Below, piece by piece: positions 24,715 through 32,166 of a stretch of 32,253 bases of DNA. The stretch's first letter is position 1, and the number at the start of each line of letters is the position of its first letter. The stretch spans positions 1 through 32,253 of the forward strand of contig JACDDT010000023.1 of the NCBI GenBank assembly GCA_013816855.1, read 5' to 3'. This stretch comes from Gemmatimonadaceae bacterium. GTDB lineage: Bacteria; Gemmatimonadota; Gemmatimonadetes; Gemmatimonadales; Gemmatimonadaceae. Made by a program: the position numbers and the translations under genes. The notes under the pieces were generated by a model that saw nothing but the letters and a program-made list of their open reading frames with translations, was not told where the DNA came from and searched no databases.

Positions 24715-25884
24715 TTGGAGAAGGACGCCTTTACGGATGGCAGTGATGCCCTGAGCTCTGACGAGCTCATCCGCTACAGCCGCCACCTTCTTCTTCCCCA
24801 GGTGGGCGAAGAAGGTCAGCTCGCGCTCAAGCGCGCCAAGGTTTTGGTGATTGGCGCAGGCGGGCTCGGTTCTCCCGCGCTTCTTTACCTTGCCGCCGCG
24901 GGGGTCGGAACGATCGGGATCGTCGACTTCGACGTGGTCGATCTCTCGAACCTTCATCGCCAAATCGTGCACGCGTCCAGTGCCGTCGGCGAGCGGAAGG
25001 CAGACTCTGCGGTCAATCGTTTGCGAGAAGTAAATCCGAATGTGAAAGTCGTTCCGTATCGCGAGCGATTCACGGCGGCGAACGGATTGGAGATCGCGCG
25101 TGGCTACGATCTCATCCTCGACGGCACTGACAATTTCGCAACGAGATATCTCATCAACGATGCCGCCGTGCTGCTCGGAGCGCCGAGCATCTACGGCAGC
25201 GTTCATCGCTTCGAAGGGCAGGTATCGGTATTCGCAACGAAGGACGGGCCGTGCTACCGCTGTCTCTTCAGAGATCCGCCGCCTCCCGACCTCATTCCAA
25301 ATTGCGCCGAGGCCGGGGTGCTCGGCGTTCTGCCCGGGCTGATTGGAACGATCCAGGCGACCGAAGCGATCAAGGTGATTCTCAAAATTGGGGACCCGCT
25401 CATCGGGCGGCTTCTTCTCGTAGATACAACGACGATGCAATTCCGCACCATAAATGTGCGTAAAGATCCGTCGTGCCCGTCCTGCGGCACTCGTGAAATT
25501 CGTAAGCTCGTGAGCTATGACGAGTTCTGCGCCGCGCCCGTAGCGACGGCGCAGAAGGGCGGAGAGATTCTCGAGATTTCTCCAACTCAGCTCGCCGCGC
25601 GACTCGAGCAAACCAACGGAGTGGATCTCATAGATGTTCGCGAGCCCTCCGAATGGCGTCTTGGCCACATCCCGGGAGCCCGTCTCGTGCCGCTCGCTCA
25701 GATTGAAGAGGAGATTCCGAAACTCGACCCGCAGCGTGAGACGATCGTGTATTGCAAGGTTGGAGGACGAAGCCGCCACGCCGCCAAGCAGCTCCTTGCC
25801 GCGGGTTTCAAGAACGTCTCGAATCTTTCGGGCGGGATTCTCGCCTGGCGCGACGATGTCGATCCTTCGCTTCCGAGGTATTAG
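24715..25884 (+). CDS. ThiF/MoeB-family adenylyltransferase fused to rhodanese (MoeBR/MOCS3-like)
   Basis: 389-aa two-domain enzyme. The E1-like domain shows 'RYSRHLLLPQVG' (20-31), nucleotide-binding GAGGLGS (47-53), 'DFDVVDLSNLHRQ', zinc cysteines C180/C183 and C254/C257, and C197 before 'AEAGVLGVLPG'. A C-terminal rhodanese domain (about 285-385) carries C347 in 'YCKVGGRS'. Relatives adenylate the C-terminal glycine of ThiS/MoaD-type sulfur carriers and load sulfur from a persulfide on the rhodanese Cys, for molybdopterin, thiamine, tRNA thiolation or cysteine synthesis. Which carrier is used is unknown; none is encoded here. An open frame begins at 24646, but the TTG at 24715 has the strong GGAGAGG site. 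The gene abuts pdxH without a gap. Confidence 0.92.
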   Translation: MEKDAFTDGSDALSSDELIRYSRHLLLPQVGEEGQLALKRAKVLVIGAGGLGSPALLYLAAAGVGTIGIVDFDVVDLSNLHRQIVHASSAVGERKADSAVNRLREVNPNVKVVPYRERFTAANGLEIARGYDLILDGTDNFATRYLINDAAVLLGAPSIYGSVHRFEGQVSVFATKDGPCYRCLFRDPPPPDLIPNCAEAGVLGVLPGLIGTIQATEAIKVILKIGDPLIGRLLLVDTTTMQFRTINVRKDPSCPSCGTREIRKLVSYDEFCAAPVATAQKGGEILEISPTQLAARLEQTNGVDLIDVREPSEWRLGHIPGARLVPLAQIEEEIPKLDPQRETIVYCKVGGRSRHAAKQLLAAGFKNVSNLSGGILAWRDDVDPSLPRY

Positions 25885-26472
25885 ATGAACGCAAATCCGA
25901 TCGATCGCTTTCGCGAGCTTTACGTGCGCGCCGAAGCCGCGGATCGCGCCGGGATCCCCGATCCGAACGCAATGGCACTCGCCACCGTGGACGCCGGGTA
26001 TCAGCCATCCTTGCGCATCGTTCTACTCAAGGATTTTGACGAGCGGGGATTTGTTTTCTACACCAACTATCACGGCCGGAAAGGGCGCGAGCTCTTAAAG
26101 ACCTCCAAAGCCGCGCTCTGTTTCTACTGGCCACCGCTTGGATCGCAGGTTCGCATCGAAGGCGCGGTGACGAAGGTGTCAGACAGCGAGGCGGATGCGT
26201 ATTTCGCGACGCGACAACGCCCAAGCCAGATCGGAGCGTGGGCGTCAAAACAAAGCGAGACGATCCAAAACGAAGGAGATCTCGAGCGCCGCGTCGCGGA
26301 GTACGATAAGGAATTCGCCGGCAAGCAGGTCACCCGTCCGCCGTTCTGGTCCGGGTTCCGTGTGAGCCCCGATCACATCGAGTTTTGGGAGGACCGTCCT
26401 AACCGCCTCCACCAGCGCCATTTGTACGTGCGCGACGGGTCGAGCTGGAATACGCATGTGCTCTACCCCTGA
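25885..26472 (+). CDS. pdxH: PdxH: pyridoxamine/pyridoxine 5'-phosphate oxidase
   Basis: 195-aa FMN-dependent oxidase that makes pyridoxal 5'-phosphate from PNP or PMP. Family blocks: 'PNAMALATVDAGYQPSLRIVLLK' split across 27-49, 'FVFYTNYHGRKGREL', 'ALCFYWPPLGSQVRIEGAV', 'RPSQIGAWASKQS', and the C-terminal 'HIEFWEDRPNRLHQR' with FMN/PLP-contacting residues. Length matches the family. The ATG is the first base after the stop of the MoeB-rhodanese gene, so the two are presumably co-transcribed and coupled. The following speA product, like cysteine desulfurases, is a PLP enzyme, which is at least consistent with the placement. Confidence 0.94.
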   Translation: MNANPIDRFRELYVRAEAADRAGIPDPNAMALATVDAGYQPSLRIVLLKDFDERGFVFYTNYHGRKGRELLKTSKAALCFYWPPLGSQVRIEGAVTKVSDSEADAYFATRQRPSQIGAWASKQSETIQNEGDLERRVAEYDKEFAGKQVTRPPFWSGFRVSPDHIEFWEDRPNRLHQRHLYVRDGSSWNTHVLYP

Positions 26473-26492
26473 GCAGTGGGTGGAAGGGTTCC

Positions 26493-26527
26493 CCAAATGG
26501 ATTTGGCGCCGTCATTCCAACGGCGCC
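26493..26527 (+). other. Two adjacent hairpins between pdxH and speA
   Basis: CCAAATGGATTTGG (26493-26506) is a 14-base near-palindrome. It runs into GGCGCCGT (26505-26512), loop CATTCCA, ACGGCGCC (26520-26527), a perfect 8-bp GC-rich stem. No T-run follows, so it is not a standard intrinsic terminator. It ends 22 bp before the speA ATG and could affect mRNA stability or speA translation. Confidence 0.5.
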
Positions 26528-26549
26528 TGACATAGCCTAGAATGATGCG

Positions 26550-28514
26550 ATGACTTCAAGCATTCCGATTTTCAGGCCGACTCCCGAGCGCGCCGAGATG
26601 AATGGCGCCGAGCCGTGGACGATTGAATCCGCTCGCTCGCTCTACAACATCGAAGGGTGGGGAATCGGGTATTTCGACATAAACGCGAAAGGCCACATCG
26701 TGGTGCGCCCGGATGCGAATCGGCCGGAGCGCGAGCTCGATCTATACGAGATGGCAGTCGATTTGGAAGCGCAGGGTGTCAGCCTGCCGGTGCTGCTTCG
26801 GTTCTCCGATATCCTCCGATCGCGGATTGAATCGCTGGCCGCAAAATTCGCCGGAGCGAAAGAAGAGTACGGATATAGCGGCGGCTACACGACCGTTTTC
26901 CCGATCAAAGTCAATCAGCAGCGCCACGTAGTGGAGGAGATTGTTGAGTTCGGAAAGGCGACGGGCGTGGGACTGGAGTGCGGAAGCAAGCCGGAGCTGC
27001 AGGCGGTTCTCGGGCTCGCCGAGCACACCGACCACTTGATCGTATGCAACGGATACAAGGACGAGGAGTTCATGCGCCTCGCCCTCATGGGCCAGAAGCT
27101 CGGCCATCAGGTGTTCATCGTTCTCGAGCAGCTTTCCGAAGTGGACATCCTTCTTCAGGTGGCGGATGAGCTTGGCGTGAATCCGACGGCTGGGGTTCGC
27201 ATCAAGCTCACCACGGAAGGATCGGGACGATGGGCGAAGAGCGGAGGCGAGAAGTCGAAATTCGGCCTCACCGCCGCGCAGCTCGTGAAGCTCATCGACA
27301 AGCTCAGGGCGGCGAATCGCCTCGACATCATCAAGCTGATCCATTTCCATCTCGGATCTCAGATAACCGACATCCACTTCATCAAGACGGGTCTGCAGGA
27401 GATCGCGCGCTATTACGCCGAGCTGCGCGCGCTCGGCGTAGACATCACGCACGTTGACGTCGGCGGCGGATTGGGAGTGGATTACGACGGAAGCAACTCG
27501 ACGTCGCAGGCGAGCGTGAACTATTCGCTGCAGGAATACGCGAACGACGTGATCTATACTTTGGCGGAGGCCTGCAGAGAGCACGAGCTGCCGATGCCGC
27601 ACGTGATCAGCGAGTCCGGGCGCGCGCTCACCGCGCACCACGCACTTCTCCTCATCAGCGTCATCGACGTGGAGTCGCAGGCGGACAACGTCGTGCCGGA
27701 GCTGACCGAAGAGAATCACTCGATGCTTCACGAGATGGCTTCGGATTACGCCAGCATATCGTCGCGCCGCGTGCGAGAGGTGTATCATGACGCTTCCTTC
27801 GCGAAGGAGCGCGCGCACGAGCTGTTCAACAGCGGCGTGCTCTCCCTGCGCGACCGAGCCATCGCCGAGCAGGTTTATCTGGCGACCATCTCGAAGGTCG
27901 CCCTTCTCGCGCAGCGGGACCGGGATGAGTACGAGGATATCATCGAGGATCTCGAAGCGATTCTCGTTGACCGGTACTTTTGCAACTTCTCGCTCTTCCA
28001 ATCGCTTCCCGACAGCTGGGCAATCGACCAGCTGTTTCCCATCGTTCCGATTCACCGGCTTGACGAAGAGCCGATCCGTCGCGGGACGATTCAGGACGTC
28101 ACCTGCGACAGCGACGGTAAGATCGAGCAATTCATTGGCGACCGGCCTTACAGAAAGAGTCTCGAGCTCCATCCGTTCGAGGACGGGAACCCCTATATCC
28201 TCGGAATCTTTCTCACCGGCGCATACCAGGAAATCCTCGGCGATTTGCACAACCTTTTCGGCGACACGAACGCCGTCCACATCCGGCTGCCGAAAAAGAA
28301 AAAAGGTTATGAAGTCACCGATCTGGTTCACGGCGACACCGTGACCGAGGTTCTCGATTACGTGCAGTTCCGCGCTTCCGATTTGCTGGCCGTGTTCCGG
28401 CGCAAAGTGAACAACGCGAATAATCTCACGAGGCAGGAGGCGAATACGTTCGTCGCGGATTACCTCGCGGGGCTCGAGGGGTATACGTACCTCGAGGGTG
28501 AGGCGGCGCGGTAG
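26550..28514 (+). CDS. speA: SpeA: biosynthetic arginine decarboxylase
   Basis: 654-aa PLP enzyme of fold type III that converts arginine to agmatine, the first step of one putrescine/spermidine route. The PLP-binding Lys is K120 in 'YTTVFPIKVNQQRHV'. The glycine-rich phosphate loop is 'VDVGGGLGVDYDGS', and the catalytic cysteine lies in 'DVTCDSDGKI' near residue 515. The N-terminal 'YNIEGWGIGYFDINAKGHI' and 'LDLYEMAVDLEAQGVSLPVL' are diagnostic of the long biosynthetic SpeA. Size fits (E. coli 658). The gene is followed by palindromic element B, which supplies its terminator. No speB or other polyamine gene is in the window. Confidence 0.96.
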   Translation: MTSSIPIFRPTPERAEMNGAEPWTIESARSLYNIEGWGIGYFDINAKGHIVVRPDANRPERELDLYEMAVDLEAQGVSLPVLLRFSDILRSRIESLAAKFAGAKEEYGYSGGYTTVFPIKVNQQRHVVEEIVEFGKATGVGLECGSKPELQAVLGLAEHTDHLIVCNGYKDEEFMRLALMGQKLGHQVFIVLEQLSEVDILLQVADELGVNPTAGVRIKLTTEGSGRWAKSGGEKSKFGLTAAQLVKLIDKLRAANRLDIIKLIHFHLGSQITDIHFIKTGLQEIARYYAELRALGVDITHVDVGGGLGVDYDGSNSTSQASVNYSLQEYANDVIYTLAEACREHELPMPHVISESGRALTAHHALLLISVIDVESQADNVVPELTEENHSMLHEMASDYASISSRRVREVYHDASFAKERAHELFNSGVLSLRDRAIAEQVYLATISKVALLAQRDRDEYEDIIEDLEAILVDRYFCNFSLFQSLPDSWAIDQLFPIVPIHRLDEEPIRRGTIQDVTCDSDGKIEQFIGDRPYRKSLELHPFEDGNPYILGIFLTGAYQEILGDLHNLFGDTNAVHIRLPKKKKGYEVTDLVHGDTVTEVLDYVQFRASDLLAVFRRKVNNANNLTRQEANTFVADYLAGLEGYTYLEGEAAR

Positions 28515-28524
28515 AACTACAACG

Positions 28525-28712
28525 TAAGAAATACCGGCCGGGGGCTTTCGGCTTAGCCGGCCCGGGGCTGCGGGCTTGGCGAGGGTTCGAACAATTGCTC
28601 GGCAATAAAAAAAAGGAGACCGTCGTGGTCTCCTTCTTTATTCGTGATCGTTCCGTGGTCAGGCGCCAAGCCCGAAGCCGCTCCGCCCAAAGCCCCCGGC
28701 CGGTCGTTCTTA
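28525..28712. repeat. Palindromic intergenic element B, related to element A
   Basis: It fills the gap between convergent speA and sodA. The left arm from 28525 (TAAGAAATACCGGCCGGGGG...) and the right arm ending 28712 are inverted complements over 28 positions with three mismatches; CGGGCTTGGCG (28571-28581) pairs with CGCCAAGCCCG (28664-28674) further in. The core hairpin GGAGACC (28615-28621)/GGTCTCC (28627-28633) has A8 before it and TTCTTT after it. The right flank GCCCGAAGCC...GCTCCGCC.AAAGCCCCCGGCCGGT is almost the same as in element A, which carries an extra seven bases. A further hairpin ATTGC/GCAAT is at 28594-28606. Confidence 0.85.
28607..28640. terminator. Bidirectional terminator inside element B
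   Basis: Stem GGAGACC/GGTCTCC with loop GTCGT. Eight A on the left give a strong U-run for leftward transcripts (sodA); TTCTTT on the right gives a weaker one for speA. The same stem sequence is used in element A. Confidence 0.8.
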
Positions 28713-28726
28713 GTTTGTCGTTCTCT

Positions 28727-29329
28727 TTACTTCCCGAACCTCTTCTCCACTTCCTTCCAATTCACAACGTTCCACCAGGCCGCCATGTAATCCGGCCGCT
28801 TGTTCTGGTACTTGAGGTAGTACGCGTGCTCCCAGACATCGAGTCCGAGGATGGCGTTTTTCCCCTCCATGAGCGGATTGTCCTGATTCGGCGTGGTCGT
28901 GATCGAGAGCTTTCCGCCGTCATTGACCAGCCACACCCACCCGGATCCGAAGCGTCCTGCGCCCGCGGCTTGAAACTGTTCCTTGAACTTCGCGAAATCG
29001 CCGAACGCGCTCGAGATGGCGGAGCCAAGCGCTCCACCCGGCTCGCCACCGGCGCCCGGTCCCATGACCTGCCAGAACATCGAATGGTTCCAGTGTCCAC
29101 CGCCGTTGTTGCGAACGGCCGTGCGAACGGCTTCCGGAACGGAATTGATCCCTCGCATCAAATCGTCGAGGGATTTGTTCGCCAGCTCGGGCGTTTTCTC
29201 GACCGCCGCATTGAGATTCGTGACGTAGCTCTGGTGATGCTTGCCGTGATGAATCTCCATCGTCTTCGCATCTATGTGCGGCTCGAGTGCGCCGATATCG
29301 TAGGGAAGGGTTGGAAGTGTGAATGCCAT
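28727..29329 (-). CDS. sodA: Superoxide dismutase, Mn-type
   Basis: 200-aa Fe/Mn-superfamily SOD converting superoxide to peroxide and oxygen in the cytoplasm. Metal ligands are H27 ('[12 protein letters not shown]'), H82 ('[11 protein letters not shown]'), D164 and H168 ('[11 protein letters not shown]'). Q149 in 'TPNQDNPL' and the Gly-rich 'NNGGGHW' favour manganese over iron, although cambialistic use cannot be excluded. Two ATGs are possible. GAGGAG sits directly next to the upstream one (29333-29335) but 7 bases before the ATG at 29327-29329, so the latter is preferred. The gene is followed by element B and preceded by the DedA gene in the same orientation, 67 bp away. Confidence 0.95.
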   Translation of the reverse strand: MAFTLPTLPYDIGALEPHIDAKTMEIHHGKHHQSYVTNLNAAVEKTPELANKSLDDLMRGINSVPEAVRTAVRNNGGGHWNHSMFWQVMGPGAGGEPGGALGSAISSAFGDFAKFKEQFQAAGAGRFGSGWVWLVNDGGKLSITTTPNQDNPLMEGKNAILGLDVWEHAYYLKYQNKRPDYMAAWWNVVNWKEVEKRFGK

Positions 29330-29396
29330 TATCATCTCCTCGTTCGTTCAGGGCGCATGCGCCCGCCGTTCCTGCCGGCTCCGGAATCTCCGGCGC

Positions 29397-30035
29397 CTAC
29401 GCGGCTCGTTCCCGCCGCTCTTTAGACCGCTCTCTCACCGCACTGATGATGCCGGGAAGAATCGAGATGAAGACCACTATAATGACCACGATCTCGATGT
29501 GCTTGTCCAATCCCGGAATATACCGGCCGAGAAAATATCCCGTGAATATCATGCTCCAGATCCACAACACCGCGCCGATGGCGTTAAAGGTGAGGAATGT
29601 CCTGAACGGCATTCCTCCCACGCCGGCGACGACTGGCGAAAACGTGCGGATGATCGGCATGAACTGGGCGAGGATTATTGTCTTTCTGCCGTGCTTCTCG
29701 TAGAACTCGCGAGCGCGGATAGCATGCTTCTTGTTGAAGAGAAGGCTGTCATCGCGGCTGAAGATGCGCGGGCCGGTGGAGTGTCCGATGAAGTAACCGG
29801 TGGAATTGCCGCAGATCGCCGCAAGAGTCAGGAGTGGCGCAAGGGTATATACATTGAAATAGCCGGCGGCTCCGAGAAGGCCGGCTGTGACGAGAAGGGA
29901 ATCGCCGGGAAGAAAGAAGCCGACGAGAAGGCCCGTCTCCGCGAAGATGATGATGGTGAGGCCGACGAAGCCGGCCCAACGTATCAGCTCGGAGAGGTTG
30001 GACAAACGGTGAACGAGATCTGTTATCGGGCCCAT
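29397..30035 (-). CDS. DedA-family membrane protein
   Basis: 212-aa integral membrane protein of the DedA/SNARE-associated family, whose members help flip undecaprenyl phosphate or phospholipids and support membrane potential. Family motifs: 'FAETGLLVGFFLPGDSLL' (with the conserved FxPGD), 'AAICGNSTGYFIG', 'EKHGRKTIILAQFMPIIRTF' and 'VVAGVGGMPFRTFLTFNAIGAVLW'. Several helices are evident. The frame is open to a TTG at 30099-30101; the ATG at 30033-30035 is preferred because it gives the usual length and does not overlap the divergent gene. Only 20 bp separate it from that gene's start, so its promoter must lie within the neighbour's coding region. Confidence 0.9.
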   Translation of the reverse strand: MGPITDLVHRLSNLSELIRWAGFVGLTIIIFAETGLLVGFFLPGDSLLVTAGLLGAAGYFNVYTLAPLLTLAAICGNSTGYFIGHSTGPRIFSRDDSLLFNKKHAIRAREFYEKHGRKTIILAQFMPIIRTFSPVVAGVGGMPFRTFLTFNAIGAVLWIWSMIFTGYFLGRYIPGLDKHIEIVVIIVVFISILPGIISAVRERSKERRERAA

Positions 30036-30055
30036 TAAGGCTGCCAAGGGGAAGA

Positions 30056-31225
30056 ATGGAAGAGAGGCGCTCAAGTTCAACTTCTGAGAGGGCGAGGTCA
30101 ACTGCCGAGGGATTGCTCGCTTTCCCGGAGGTGCGCGCAGACTCGTCGCGGCGCCCTCCCACGCGTGCGGAGCGGCTCTTCAATGTTTTCTCCGTGCTCG
30201 TACTCCTGCTGTTCGCGGGAGGATGGTCGTGGTCGATCGCGATGGCCCGGTCAGCCGGGGACACGGGCACTCCCGGTGCGACGCCCGCTACGTTGGCGAT
30301 CGCGAATGGATTGACCGACGAATCTGCGCCCAGCGCCGCATATCTGACGGGTGCGATGCTCGACGCGCTCATGCCGCTCACCGGCGAAAGCGGTAAGCTG
30401 AAAGCGAGTATCCGTTCCCCGGGGAGCCAAATCTTTGCCGATCCGCTACCAGCCGGCGCCCGAGCGACGTTCTCGAACGGAAGCGCTGCCGAGTCCACCG
30501 CCGCGATCACGGCCCCGCAGAAAGTCGGCATCTGGCGTCTCGCGATCAACGCGGCAAACGCGCTCAAGCCGCTCGCCGGCTTCAGCGTGATCACTCTACG
30601 CTCCGCGAGCGAAGAGAAAGGTGGGCGACTTGGCCTCTATTTCATCGGAAGCTGGCCCGCAGCGAAGCAAATCCGCCCAGGCGTCTCCTATCGCCCGCCG
30701 AGCGGGTTCATCGAGGTGACTCCGGAAAATCAGAACACGCAGCTGTCGGAGCATTTTCGGATCAAGGATTTTCTCCCTCACGACCAGGCGAACGTCTGGC
30801 CGAAATACATCGTCCTGGACATGAAGCTCATCGACAAGGACGAGCTCGTGCTCACTGATCTTCAACGGAATGGGATAAACATCAGCGGTGTCCGCGTCAT
30901 GAGCGGCTTCAGGACTCCGCAGTACAACGCGGGTGGTGGCGATCGCCGCGGACGCGCCGCGCTCAGCCGGCATATGTATGGGGATGCGAACGACATCTTT
31001 ATCGACAGCGACGGAAACGGCGCCATGGACGACCTCAATCATGACGGGCGCGTGAATATTGCAGATGCACGGGTGATACTGGATGCTGTAGCCCGTGTCG
31101 AGCGGGCACATCCTTCGCTAGTGGGAGGGTGTGGCGTATATTCGGGCACGTCTGCGCACGGGCCCTTTACTCACATTGACACGCGGGGTTATCCGGCCCG
31201 CTGGATAGGAACAGGAGATAGCTAA
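30056..31225 (+). CDS. M15-like zinc D-Ala-D-Ala carboxypeptidase with calcium-loop insert
   Basis: 389-aa envelope protein. One membrane helix (about 41-63) follows a charged N-terminus. After a low-complexity region comes an unrecognised domain, then an M15A/DUF882-type catalytic domain. Zinc-site motifs are H306-x2-G-x-A-x-D313 ('SRHMYGDANDIF') and H373-x-D375 ('GPFTHIDTRGY'). Between them lie two EF-hand/dockerin-like loops: DSDGNGAMDD (317-326) and D326-x-N328-x-D330-G...D337 ('DLNHDGRVNIADARVIL'), suggesting calcium stabilises the active site. The likely substrate is peptidoglycan stem peptides. The ATG at 30056 has AGGGGA upstream. The stop TAA shares its last base with the next ATG. 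Confidence 0.85.
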   Translation: MEERRSSSTSERARSTAEGLLAFPEVRADSSRRPPTRAERLFNVFSVLVLLLFAGGWSWSIAMARSAGDTGTPGATPATLAIANGLTDESAPSAAYLTGAMLDALMPLTGESGKLKASIRSPGSQIFADPLPAGARATFSNGSAAESTAAITAPQKVGIWRLAINAANALKPLAGFSVITLRSASEEKGGRLGLYFIGSWPAAKQIRPGVSYRPPSGFIEVTPENQNTQLSEHFRIKDFLPHDQANVWPKYIVLDMKLIDKDELVLTDLQRNGINISGVRVMSGFRTPQYNAGGGDRRGRAALSRHMYGDANDIFIDSDGNGAMDDLNHDGRVNIADARVILDAVARVERAHPSLVGGCGVYSGTSAHGPFTHIDTRGYPARWIGTGDS

Positions 31226-31662
31226 TGGACCAGACTACAACCACGACCGCCACCGTCACCGAGGAGCACCGGCATCCTTCGGGAAACCCGAAGCGCGATC
31301 CGGCAATGCCGGTTCGCACAGCCGACCTCGAGCCGTACATCGGCTTGGGCTATCTGTCGAAGCTCTTCAAGCTGATGGCGATCATCCTCCTCCTCCTCCT
31401 GGTTTCGGAGATCATCACCGGACTCGTCGCGCAGGGGACGGCGTCGATCCCGACGCTGCTCGGAGAGATGAGCCGGCTCATCGTGCTGGCCGGACTTCTT
31501 TGGGGTAGCGGCGATCTCGCCCTCCTGCTCATCGACGTCGGCCACGACGTGAGGGCGACGCGTATTCTGCTCGGCAGGCAGGCGCTGCATATGTCGGGCG
31601 CTACCATCGCCGACCCGCGGCCGAGAGGCCAGCCGGATTTCGTGGAGCGTGGACCCCGCTAG
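31225..31662 (+). CDS. Hypothetical two-TM membrane protein, 145 aa
   Basis: Unrecognised. A soluble N-terminus rich in Thr and charged residues (1-40) precedes 'LFKLMAIILLLLLVSEIITGLVA' (TM, about 46-68) and 'LIVLAGLLWGSGDLALLLIDVG' (TM, about 84-105). A short polar tail follows. No catalytic motif is seen. It starts one base inside the stop of the M15-like peptidase gene (TAATG), so it is co-translated with it and may form or support a membrane partner for that enzyme. The function remains unknown. Confidence 0.75.
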   Translation: MDQTTTTTATVTEEHRHPSGNPKRDPAMPVRTADLEPYIGLGYLSKLFKLMAIILLLLLVSEIITGLVAQGTASIPTLLGEMSRLIVLAGLLWGSGDLALLLIDVGHDVRATRILLGRQALHMSGATIADPRPRGQPDFVERGPR

Positions 31663-31956
31663 AATTTCCACAATCGGGCACTCGACGAGAGCGCTCGACG
31701 AATTTGTGGGACGCGCTTGCGGCGCGCGGAGTGGCGATGATGCATATTCTTGACGCTGGCGTGAAGCCGCACACGCTGTCGTCGTTCGCACGCGTTGATG
31801 GTTCTGGACTTGTTCCGTTAATTTTCGACGCAACGGTACGATGGTTGCCAGTGGCACATGCAGTTGTTGGATAGCGCCGTCGGCGGAATCCGGGCGCGCC
31901 CAGAAAACGGGCGTCCAGGTCTTCCCGGTGCAACTCACTTTAGCGAGGATGCCCTC
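31663..31956. other. 294-bp gap without a supported gene
   Basis: No convincing coding frame on either strand. CCACAA (31674-31679) and TTGTGG (31705-31710) are inverted complements around two direct copies of CTCGACGA (31682-31689 and 31693-31700), which could be a weak structured 3' end of the upstream operon or a binding site. AT-rich sequence near 31815-31830 (CCGTTAATTTTCG) may belong to the promoter of the small membrane protein gene downstream. GAGGA at 31945-31949 is that gene's ribosome-binding site. Confidence 0.5.
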
Positions 31957-32106
31957 ATGCTTTGGACCATCGCGGTAATACTTCTGATCCTGTGGGTGCT
32001 CGGAGCGTTCGTCGTCCCGATCGGCGGCAGTCTGATTCATCTGCTGCTCGTCATCGCGGTGATCGTGGTCATCTACCGCCTCGTCACGGGACGACCCGTA
32101 GTCTAG
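31957..32106 (+). CDS. lmo0937-family small membrane protein, 49 aa
   Basis: 49-aa hydrophobic protein with two membrane helices: 'MLWTIAVILLILWVLGAFVV' and 'GGSLIHLLLVIAVIVVIYRL', ending 'VTGRPVV'. This is the pattern of the lmo0937 (DUF5670) family, common and often linked to stress conditions, with no known biochemical activity. GAGGA lies 7 bases before the ATG at 31957. A longer in-frame version from 31858 adds residues with no family similarity and is rejected. A terminator follows 25 bp later. Confidence 0.82.
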   Translation: MLWTIAVILLILWVLGAFVVPIGGSLIHLLLVIAVIVVIYRLVTGRPVV

Positions 32107-32130
32107 GCACAGCGGTTCGCAGGTTTGGAA

Positions 32131-32166
32131 AGGCCCCGCCGCGAGAGTGGTGGGGCTTTTTTCTTT
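32131..32166 (+). terminator. Rho-independent terminator after the lmo0937-type gene
   Basis: GCCCCGCC (32133-32140), loop GCGAGAGT, GGTGGGGC (32149-32156): an 8-bp stem with one G-U pair, followed by TTTTTTCTTT. It ends transcription of the small membrane protein gene. The remaining 87 bp to the window end show no supported feature. Confidence 0.88.

Noticed and set aside
26742-28331. 529-codon open frame on the minus strand opposite speA
   Set aside because: It is the antisense of a clearly recognised arginine decarboxylase; composition is His/Arg/Asp-rich with no family motif, as expected for a GC-rich shadow.
28595-29425. 276-codon plus-strand frame across sodA
   Set aside because: Antisense to Mn-SOD with all metal ligands; it starts inside palindromic element B.
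31222-32040. 272-codon minus-strand frame covering the two-TM protein and the 31663-31956 gap
   Set aside because: Low-complexity Gln/Arg/Asp/Glu-rich translation that looks like an antisense shadow; it would also oppose two better supported plus-strand genes.
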